From: JACJXF01 sp964349045
Lineage (GTDB): Bacteria > Bacteroidota > Bacteroidia > Bacteroidales > GCA-2748055
NCBI GenBank assembly: GCA_964349045.1
Contig: CAYGFI010000077.1
Span: forward strand, 1-21,469
DNA: 21,469 nt
Reading direction: 5' to 3'
Both the position numbers and the translations under genes were made by a program. The notes under the pieces are model-generated. The model was not told the origin of the DNA. It ran no database searches and saw only the letters and a program-made list of their open reading frames with translations. Shown here in pieces: positions 15,327 to 21,469 of the stretch (position 1 is the stretch's first letter; every line of letters starts with the position of its first letter).

Positions 15327-16913
15327 TCACTTCTTCTTCCCCGGGTGATCCAGCATATAATGCAACCCACAGCTCTCCTTTCGCGCCTGGGCCGATTTGA
15401 TAACCAGGTAACCCACATGGATCAGATTCCTGAGCTCACAAAGTTCTATGGATAAACTTGATTTTTTATATAAATCTTCTGTCTCCTGAAATATAATTTC
15501 CAATCGCCTGGCAGCTCTTTCAAGCCTTAACTCGGACCGGACAATCCCCACGTAATTCGTCATAATTTGCTGAACCTCTTTATAATTCTGGGTAATCAGG
15601 ATCATTTCTTCCGGGTGAGTGGTTCCTTCTACATTCCATTCAGGAATATTTTCCTGTATTTTGATTCCCTTAAAAATCCCCAGAGTGTGCTTTGCGGCGC
15701 GTTCGGCATATACTATTGCTTCAAGCAAAGAATTTGATGCCAGTCGGTTTGCCCCGTGCAAACCGGTACAGGCGGTTTCACCAACCACATACAACCTGTT
15801 AATCCAGCTCTTTCCGTTTTTATCCGCCAATATTCCCCCGCACATAAAATGTGCTGCCGGAACAACAGGTATCATATCGATGAAAATATCTATTCCGATT
15901 TTTTTACACTTTTCAATAATATAAGGGAAGTGCTCTTTCAGACCTTTCTTGTCCAGATGCCGGCAGTCGAGGTACACAAAATCATGACCGGTAATTTTCA
16001 TCTCATTATCTATTGCCCGTGCCACGATATCGCGGGGAGCGAGACTACCACGGGGGTCGTATTTTTGCATCAGTTCATCCCCGTTCTGATTTTTCAGGAT
16101 CGCACCGAATCCCCTCATGGCTTCAGTAATCAGGAATGATGGTTTCTCGGATGGATTATAAAGAGAAGTTGGATGAAACTGTACAAACTCCATATCTGAA
16201 ATGATCCCCTTCGCGCGATAAACCATTGCAACACCATCACCTGTGGCTATATTAGGATTGGTAGTTGTCTGGTAAAGATTGCCGGAGCCACCGGAGGCAA
16301 GCAAGGTAATCTTAGAAAGGATTTTTATTGTTTTTTTACTTTTCAAATCCAGCACATAGGCTCCAAAGCACTCAATATCGGTATTGTAACGTTTTACCAG
16401 GCGCCCGAGATGATGCTGTGTGATGATCTCAACAGCAAAATGATTTTCCAGTATTTCAATATTTTTGTGATTTCTGGCTCTCCCGGAAAGCGCTCTCTGA
16501 ATCTCTGCCCCTGTCTGGTCTTTGTGATGCAGGATTCTGTGTTCCGAATGGCCTCCTTCACGCGCCAGGTCGTATTTGCCCGTTGATTCGCGGTCAAACT
16601 GTGTTCCCCAGTTAATCAGCTCATGAATCTGAGCCGGCGCTTCACTTACAACCATCCGCACAACTTCTTCATTATTTAATCCATCCCCCGCGATCAGGGT
16701 ATCCTTTATATGCTTCTCATAATTATCAGGTTCATAAGTAACCGCGGCAATCCCTCCCTGGGCATAGCTGGTATTGGTCTCCTCCATATTTGTTTTGGTA
16801 ATCATGCAAACTTTACCATATTCAGCAACTTTCAGGGCATAACTTAATCCTCCAAGACCTGTCCCTATTACCAGAAAATCAACTTTTTTTTCCATTTTGA
16901 AAATTCTTTTCAA
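15327..16913 (-). CDS. nadB: L-aspartate oxidase
   Basis: The enzyme oxidises L-aspartate to iminoaspartate, the first step of de novo NAD synthesis, using oxygen or fumarate. The 528-residue chain has the FAD motif GTGLGG at 17-22 and SYAQGGIAA at 49-57. In that second motif the covalent-FAD His of SdhA is replaced by Tyr, as expected for non-covalent binding. It also shows HPT at 247-249, Glu264 in LITEAMRG, Arg294 in APRDIVARA, His355 in AAHFMCGG and the LHGANRLASNS block at 385-395. ESCGLHY near the C-terminus is typical. The Glu in TEAMRG and the overall length favour NadB over a fumarate reductase. The true start is probably Met7 (codon 16893-16895): it puts the normal distance before the FAD motif and leaves a workable leader after the predicted promoter. 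nadA and nadC are not in the window. Confidence 0.95.
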   Translation of the reverse strand: MKRIFKMEKKVDFLVIGTGLGGLSYALKVAEYGKVCMITKTNMEETNTSYAQGGIAAVTYEPDNYEKHIKDTLIAGDGLNNEEVVRMVVSEAPAQIHELINWGTQFDRESTGKYDLAREGGHSEHRILHHKDQTGAEIQRALSGRARNHKNIEILENHFAVEIITQHHLGRLVKRYNTDIECFGAYVLDLKSKKTIKILSKITLLASGGSGNLYQTTTNPNIATGDGVAMVYRAKGIISDMEFVQFHPTSLYNPSEKPSFLITEAMRGFGAILKNQNGDELMQKYDPRGSLAPRDIVARAIDNEMKITGHDFVYLDCRHLDKKGLKEHFPYIIEKCKKIGIDIFIDMIPVVPAAHFMCGGILADKNGKSWINRLYVVGETACTGLHGANRLASNSLLEAIVYAERAAKHTLGIFKGIKIQENIPEWNVEGTTHPEEMILITQNYKEVQQIMTNYVGIVRSELRLERAARRLEIIFQETEDLYKKSSLSIELCELRNLIHVGYLVIKSAQARKESCGLHYMLDHPGKKK

Positions 16914-16923
16914 CTTGTATTTA

Positions 16924-16931
16924 CAAATATA
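16924..16931 (-). promoter_or_regulatory. Candidate -7 promoter box for nadB
   Basis: On the minus strand this reads TATATTTG, an exact TAnnTTTG match, with a TTTG about 22 bases further upstream (minus-strand site near 16953-16957). Transcription would begin around 16917, only a few bases before the first ATG but about 20 before the second (Met7), which favours the second as start. Confidence 0.45.
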
Positions 16932-16971
16932 TTAATAATAAAGTGACGTGTTCCAAATAAAAGAAAAAGAG

Positions 16972-17060
16972 TTAAGCGCAACGGCACGGAGGCGCAAAGG
17001 TTTCGCAAATTTTATTTTTTTATTGCGTATTTCATTGCGCCCTTGCGTCTCTGCGCTTAA
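16972..17060. repeat. Palindromic intergenic repeat, copy 2
   Basis: It starts TTAAGCGCAACGGC and ends GTCTCTGCGCTTAA, with imperfect inverted arms and the same inner GGCGCAAAGGTTTCGCA as the copy at 5729-5802. The first 34 matched bases are 31 identical, while the middle is AT-rich and longer. It sits in the divergent gap between nadB and glyS. Confidence 0.75.
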
Positions 17061-17077
17061 TCATCTTAAAGTAAAAG

Positions 17078-17092
17078 TTAAGCGCAATGGCC
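17078..17092. repeat. Partial third copy of the palindromic repeat
   Basis: TTAAGCGCAATGGCC repeats the outer arm of the element with small changes, only 17 bases after copy 2. It is a lone half-element without a visible partner arm. Confidence 0.5.
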
Positions 17093-17153
17093 TTTTATTT
17101 CAATAAGGATCAATTAGCCCGAATAATAATACTGAAAACCAAACTTTTTAAAT

Positions 17154-17161
17154 TACTTTTG
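17154..17161 (+). promoter_or_regulatory. Candidate -7 promoter box for glyS
   Basis: TACTTTTG fits TAnnTTTG exactly and lies 31 bases before the glyS ATG, giving a leader of about 25 bases. The -33 side is not convincing. Confidence 0.45.
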
Positions 17162-17192
17162 TCGAATTATTTTTACCAAAAAACAGATATAC

Positions 17193-18746
17193 ATGGCTTT
17201 GGAAGATGTTTTTAAAAAACTGGTGGCACATTGCAAGGAATATGGATATGTTTTCCCTTCAAGTGAAATTTATGACGGATTGGCAGCGGTTTACGATTAT
17301 GGTCAGTATGGAGTTGAATTAAAGAATAACATAAAAAAGTACTGGTGGGATTCGATGGTTTTATTACATGAGAACATTGTGGGAATTGACTCTGCTATTT
17401 TCATGCATCCGACAATCTGGAAAGCTTCCGGTCACGTTGATGCATTCAATGATCCCCTCATTGATAATAAGGATTCTAAAAAAAGATACCGTGCGGATGT
17501 TCTGATTGAAGAACAACTTGCCAGGTTCGAGGATAAAATGAACAAGGAAGTTGAAAAAGCAGTTAAAAAGTTTGGTGAGAGTTTTAATGAGAAGCTATTC
17601 CGGGAAACCAATCCCCGGGTTCTTGAAACTAATGCAAAATTTAATGAACTTACCAATCGCTTCTCAAAAGCTCTGAACGATACTGACCTGAAAGAACTCA
17701 AACAGATTATTGAAGATTACGAAATCGTATGCCCGGTTTCAGGCACCCGCAACTGGACAGAAGTAAGGCAATTCAATCTTATGTTTTCGACTGAAATGGG
17801 ATCTAATTCTGAGGGTGCAACTAAAATCTACCTTCGTCCGGAAACAGCTCAGGGAATCTTTGTAAACTACCTTAACGTGCAGAAATCCGGCCGTATGAAA
17901 ATCCCTTTTGGGATCGCGCAGATCGGCAAAGCGTTCCGGAATGAGATTGTTGCCCGCCAGTTTATTTTCCGTATGCGTGAATTTGAACAGATGGAAATGC
18001 AGTTCTTTGTAAAGCCCGGTGAGGAACTGACCTGGTTTAAACTATGGAAAGAAATCCGGATGAAATGGCACCAGGCGCTTGGCTTCGGTGAGCAAAATTA
18101 TCGTTTTCACGATCATGTTAAGTTAGCGCACTATGCTAATGCCGCAACGGATATCGAGTTTAAATTCCCCTTTGGTTTTAAGGAAGTTGAAGGAATACAT
18201 TCACGTACCGACTTTGACCTGGGAAGCCATCAGCAGTTTTCGGGAAAAAAGTTACAGTATTTTGATCCCGAAACCAATGAATCATATGTGCCTTTTGTTA
18301 TTGAAACTTCCATTGGGGTTGACAGAATGTTTCTTCAGATTATTTCTGCGGCATATGATGAAGAAGAAATAAAAAAAGAAGATGGAACAATTGATATTCG
18401 TGTAGTTTTAAGGCTCCCCCCGGTTCTGGCCCCGGTAAAAATTGCCATAATGCCTCTGATAAAAAAAGACGGACTACCTGAAAAAGCGCGTGAAATTATC
18501 GATTCCCTGAAATTCGATTTCTATTGCCAGTATGATGAAAAAGACTCCATTGGCAAACGATACCGCAGACAGGATGCTATTGGCACTCCGTATTGTATTA
18601 CCGTTGATCACCAGACCATGCAGGACGATACGGTTACCATACGGTACCGGGATACTATGTTGCAGGACAGAATTCCGGTTAAAAATGTTAACGAAATTGT
18701 GGCGGATAAGCTTAGTTTAAGAAAATTACTGGAAAAATTAAGTTAG
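17193..18746 (+). CDS. glyS: Glycyl-tRNA synthetase (single-chain, class II)
   Basis: The enzyme charges tRNA-Gly with glycine. The 517-residue protein is the alpha2 homodimer type found in Bacteroidota, archaea and eukaryotes, not the alpha2beta2 type of E. coli. Visible features are the N-terminal YGYVFPSSEIYDGLAAVYDYG (about 17-37), WKASGHVDAFNDPL at 76-89, RPETAQGIF at 215-223, class II motif 2 with FRNEI at 248-252 and FRMREFEQMEM at 259-269, and motif 3 with GVDR at 375-378. The anticodon-binding domain is at about 415-515. The insert between 90 and 180 is long, charged and helical, as in other members of this type. The ATG at 17193 agrees with the family start. Confidence 0.97.
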   Translation: MALEDVFKKLVAHCKEYGYVFPSSEIYDGLAAVYDYGQYGVELKNNIKKYWWDSMVLLHENIVGIDSAIFMHPTIWKASGHVDAFNDPLIDNKDSKKRYRADVLIEEQLARFEDKMNKEVEKAVKKFGESFNEKLFRETNPRVLETNAKFNELTNRFSKALNDTDLKELKQIIEDYEIVCPVSGTRNWTEVRQFNLMFSTEMGSNSEGATKIYLRPETAQGIFVNYLNVQKSGRMKIPFGIAQIGKAFRNEIVARQFIFRMREFEQMEMQFFVKPGEELTWFKLWKEIRMKWHQALGFGEQNYRFHDHVKLAHYANAATDIEFKFPFGFKEVEGIHSRTDFDLGSHQQFSGKKLQYFDPETNESYVPFVIETSIGVDRMFLQIISAAYDEEEIKKEDGTIDIRVVLRLPPVLAPVKIAIMPLIKKDGLPEKAREIIDSLKFDFYCQYDEKDSIGKRYRRQDAIGTPYCITVDHQTMQDDTVTIRYRDTMLQDRIPVKNVNEIVADKLSLRKLLEKLS

Positions 18747-18756
18747 TTTAGTAAAT

Positions 18757-18764
18757 TAAGTTTG
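18757..18764 (+). promoter_or_regulatory. Candidate -7 promoter box upstream of the YfhO-family gene
   Basis: TAAGTTTG fits TAnnTTTG exactly, just after the glyS stop. If used, the transcript would carry both downstream hairpins (18793-18860) in its leader. No -33 element is evident. Confidence 0.3.
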
Positions 18765-18792
18765 GAATTCTTATTTTAACTATGTAAAATGA

Positions 18793-18860
18793 AACCCTCA
18801 TGCACTGTCGTACACAACAAGGACATGTAAATACATGAGGGTTCTCCCGCTGGTGCGGGA
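18793..18860. repeat. Double-hairpin element between glyS and the YfhO-family gene
   Basis: A perfect 10-base stem (AACCCTCATG 18793-18802, CATGAGGGTT 18834-18843) encloses a 31-base loop. A second perfect 6-base stem (TCCCGC 18845-18850, GCGGGA 18855-18860) with a TGGT loop follows one base later. No T-run follows, so a simple intrinsic terminator for glyS is not clearly shown. It may be a REP-like element or the end of an IS200/IS605-type element. Confidence 0.6.
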
Positions 18861-18892
18861 CAGGCTATCATCCCACTAAAATAAATTATTAT

Positions 18893-21328
18893 ATGATGAA
18901 AAAGATAATTCAGGCAGTATTACCGGATTTTATTGCAGTTGTAGCATTTATTGCATTATCATTCCTGTTCTTTTCTCCTGTCTTTGAAGGTAAAGTCCTC
19001 TATCAGAATGATATGACTCATGTTGAGGGGATGAGCCATGAATTGAAGGTTTTCAAAGAAAAAACCGGTGAAGTTTCAATGTGGACCAATTCAATGTTTG
19101 GAGGGATGCCTGCCTACCTTGTTTATGGAGGTAAAACATATAACATTTTTCATTCGCTGCAACCTGTTCTGCGCTTATTTTTACCCTATTTTACAGTTGG
19201 CATTCTGTTTATTTATCTCCTGGGATTTTATTTTCTGTTGCGCGTTTTAAAAACGATCCCTTTCCTGTCGTTTATCGGCGCAACAGCATTTGCATTTGGA
19301 TCCTATAATCTCATCATCATTGCAGCCGGCCATATTACCAAGGCTTATGCAATCGGGTATATGGCCCCGATAATAGCCGGAATTTTACTGACTTACAATG
19401 GCAAATATATATTTGGAGGTCTCGTCACATTATTCGCCACGGGTATTCAGATTTCAGCAAATCATGTACAGATCACCTACTACACCTTTTTAATTATTGG
19501 AGTTTTCATCCTGTATAAGTTTTATGAGAGTGTCCGTGAAAAGAACTACCGGCAATTTTTAATAGCAGGTGCAATTAGCATTGGCGCTATTCTGCTATCA
19601 ATTATTCCCAATATTACCAGTCTGTGGACAATTTACGAGTACGGGAAATACAGTACCAGAGGCAGTGCAGAATTAACGGATGAGACAGGACAAAAGTCCA
19701 AAGCCCTGTCAAAGGAATATATCCTTAACGATTACAGTTTTGCAATTACAGAACCTGTCACTCTTTTAATTCCGAATTTTAAAGGAGGCCCTTCTGTTTC
19801 CGATCTCAGCGCTGACTCGGAGATGTACAAACTACTTCTGAAAAATGGTTACCCTCCACGTGAAGCCATGAATCTGGTTGAAAGAATGCCAACGTATTAT
19901 GGTCCGCAGCTCAGTACAGCCGGACCTGTTTATGCCGGGGCAATTGTTTTTTTCCTTTTCGTTCTTGCCATGTTTTTGCTGAAAGGACCTGCCCGTTGGT
20001 GGATTTTAACTGCCATAGGTTTTTCCATTGCCCTCGCATGGGGTAAACATTTTCCGGCGTTATCTAATATATTTATTGATTATTTCCCTGTTTATGGAAA
20101 ATTCCGGACAGTTTCCATGATTTTAGTGGTAGCAAGCCTGCTCATTCCCTTCGCAGCCATTCTTGGTTTAAACGGGATTCTTAAAGCAGAATATGCTAAA
20201 AAAGATATCATGCAGGCTTTAAAATACAGTTTTTTTATTACCGGGGGTTTTACACTTATTATCGCGTTATTCGGTCCGGGCGCCATCGATTTCTCATCTT
20301 CCTCTGATGCAAGTTTGCCGGAAGTATATAAAAAAGCCATGCAGGCCGACAGGGCCGGGTTATTAAGGGCTGATGCTTTCAGATCTTTGGGATTTATCGT
20401 TGTTACCTCAATTCTGATCTGGGGAATCCTAAAAGAAAAAATCAGACAAAACCATTTTCTCATTGGCCTTTGCGTCCTTACTCTCGTCGATTTATGGGTA
20501 GTTGATAAACGATATGTCAATGATTCCAATTACGTTACTGCCCGCGTTCAGAAGAGTCAGTTTGCCCCTACTGCTGCCGATCTTCAAATCCTTAAAGATA
20601 CCAGCTATTACAGGGTAATAAATCTCGCTGCCAATACCTTTAACGATGCAACGACTTCCTATTTCCATAAATCAATCGGAGGATATCACGGAGCAAAAGT
20701 AAAAAGGTACCAGGACCTGATTGAACGTCAGATATCAAAAAATAATTTTGAGGTTCTGAACATGCTGAATACAAAATACCTGATTGTGCCGGGTAAAGAA
20801 AGGGGTAGCCAGGTGGTAAATGAGAATCCTGAGGCTCTTGGTAATGTATGGTTCATTGATAGCCTGGTTTGGGTTGATACTCCCGATCAGGAGATTGCCG
20901 CTTTAAGTAATTTTGATCCGTCTGAACAGGCAATTATAAACAAGAAGTTTTCCGGACTTCCCGAAATAGGCGCAATACAGCCCTCTGGTGAAAACGATAC
21001 CATCTACCTGACCCGTTACGCTCCCAATGAATTAACCTATCATTCAAAAGCAGGGAATAAGACGTTTGCTGTTTTTTCTGAAATATACTACCCGAAAGGC
21101 TGGGAAGTTTATGTTGATGGAAAAACCGTTGAATATGCCCAGGTGAATTATGTTTTGAGGGGGATGGTGGTTCCCGAAGGTGAGCATACCATAACGTTCC
21201 GTTTTCATCCGAAATCGTATTACCTGGGGCACAATATTGCATTGGGAAGTTCAATACTGGTTGTTTTCTTGCTCTTAGGGGGGATATTGTGGAGTTACAG
21301 AAAATCTTCATCTGGTTTTCGACTTTAA
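18893..21328 (+). CDS. YfhO-family polytopic membrane protein
   Basis: This 811-residue protein resembles the Bacillus YfhO family (GT-C-like membrane proteins; some Gram-positive members take part in lipoteichoic acid glycosylation). A first helix at about 12-31 is followed by an external loop with YQNDMTHVEG and a conserved MWTNSMFGGMPAYL. Roughly ten more hydrophobic segments lie between 95 and 535, including the typical FPVYGKFRTVSM near 398-409. A large soluble part (about 540-775) with a Tyr- and Gly-rich beta region (EIYYPKGWEVYVDG) is followed by a last helix at about 780-800. Family knowledge suggests transfer of a sugar from a lipid carrier to an envelope polymer, but the acceptor in Bacteroidota is unknown. 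Either of two adjacent ATGs (18893, 18896) may start it. Confidence 0.85.
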   Translation: MMKKIIQAVLPDFIAVVAFIALSFLFFSPVFEGKVLYQNDMTHVEGMSHELKVFKEKTGEVSMWTNSMFGGMPAYLVYGGKTYNIFHSLQPVLRLFLPYFTVGILFIYLLGFYFLLRVLKTIPFLSFIGATAFAFGSYNLIIIAAGHITKAYAIGYMAPIIAGILLTYNGKYIFGGLVTLFATGIQISANHVQITYYTFLIIGVFILYKFYESVREKNYRQFLIAGAISIGAILLSIIPNITSLWTIYEYGKYSTRGSAELTDETGQKSKALSKEYILNDYSFAITEPVTLLIPNFKGGPSVSDLSADSEMYKLLLKNGYPPREAMNLVERMPTYYGPQLSTAGPVYAGAIVFFLFVLAMFLLKGPARWWILTAIGFSIALAWGKHFPALSNIFIDYFPVYGKFRTVSMILVVASLLIPFAAILGLNGILKAEYAKKDIMQALKYSFFITGGFTLIIALFGPGAIDFSSSSDASLPEVYKKAMQADRAGLLRADAFRSLGFIVVTSILIWGILKEKIRQNHFLIGLCVLTLVDLWVVDKRYVNDSNYVTARVQKSQFAPTAADLQILKDTSYYRVINLAANTFNDATTSYFHKSIGGYHGAKVKRYQDLIERQISKNNFEVLNMLNTKYLIVPGKERGSQVVNENPEALGNVWFIDSLVWVDTPDQEIAALSNFDPSEQAIINKKFSGLPEIGAIQPSGENDTIYLTRYAPNELTYHSKAGNKTFAVFSEIYYPKGWEVYVDGKTVEYAQVNYVLRGMVVPEGEHTITFRFHPKSYYLGHNIALGSSILVVFLLLGGILWSYRKSSSGFRL

Positions 21329-21469
21329 ATTCGATTTGATTATTAACAAAAAGAAACTAATTGTAGCTGGTTTATGAAAAAGTAACTATGCATTTACATA
21401 CAATAATCTTATCAGATATCAGAATCTACCTTGGTAATAAAATCAAACCATAAATGATTTGTATATGGT
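21329..21469. other. Right-end region, no certain gene
   Basis: This is AT-rich sequence after the YfhO-family gene. On the minus strand a frame entering from the right edge reads 18 residues (ending FITKVDSDI) to a TGA at 21412-21414. It could be the end of a gene lying to the right, but it is too short to support. Confidence 0.3.

Noticed and set aside
15327..16913. Annotation as a second fumarate reductase flavoprotein
   Set aside because: The covalent-FAD His is replaced by Tyr, TEAMRG and the LHGANRLASNS block are typical of L-aspartate oxidase, and no iron-sulfur or anchor subunit is adjacent.
20092..20529. Long minus-strand open frame inside the YfhO-family gene
   Set aside because: It is fully contained in a well-supported gene and has no recognisable protein features.
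21412..21468. Possible 3' end of a minus-strand gene at the right edge
   Set aside because: Only 18 residues are visible and no family can be recognised; chance is as likely.

Overview
The window looks like a chromosomal stretch from a member of the Bacteroidota, most likely Bacteroidales-like. The signs are a one-polypeptide hybrid two-component system with a two-propeller sensor, a three-gene succinate dehydrogenase with a single five-helix cytochrome b, a conserved unknown protein starting MPYRRLPNTD, a general lack of Shine-Dalgarno sequences, and several upstream boxes matching the Bacteroides -7 consensus TAnnTTTG. No RNA gene, CRISPR array or intact mobile element was seen.

Layout. 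1-149 holds the 3' end of a gene entering from the left. It converges on a large hybrid two-component regulator (167-4294, minus). The 593-base gap behind the regulator carries the wreck of an IS transposase (about 4459-4845). Next are an alpha/beta hydrolase (minus) and an aminopeptidase P (minus). A perfect-armed palindromic repeat lies between them and supplies the stop codon of the peptidase. Divergent from the peptidase is the sdhC-sdhA-sdhB operon (7221-10614, plus), which a second, diverged aminopeptidase P (minus) faces from the far side. A 400-base gap with a three-copy ATTCGCA motif leads to a conserved gene of unknown function (12457-13188, plus), whose tail overlaps a CPBP-family membrane protease (minus). 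Divergent from that is dusB (plus, TTG start). A gap with a 22-base tandem repeat separates dusB from nadB (minus). A second copy of the palindromic repeat lies between nadB and glyS (plus). A double-hairpin element separates glyS from a large YfhO-family membrane protein (18893-21328, plus).

How the genes fit together. Most are housekeeping: respiration (sdhCAB), NAD synthesis (nadB, whose flavoprotein fold is related to SdhA and which can use fumarate as electron acceptor), translation (glyS, dusB), peptide turnover (two aminopeptidase P) and envelope functions (CPBP protease, YfhO). The hybrid regulator probably senses an extracellular glycan or similar ligand, and its target operon may lie left of the window. 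Apart from sdhCAB there is little operon structure; most neighbours are divergent or convergent.

I did not find a convincing new multi-gene system. The most distinctive material is intergenic: the dead transposase, the repeated palindromes, the tandem 22-mer, the double hairpin and the ATTCGCA cluster in front of the unknown gene.
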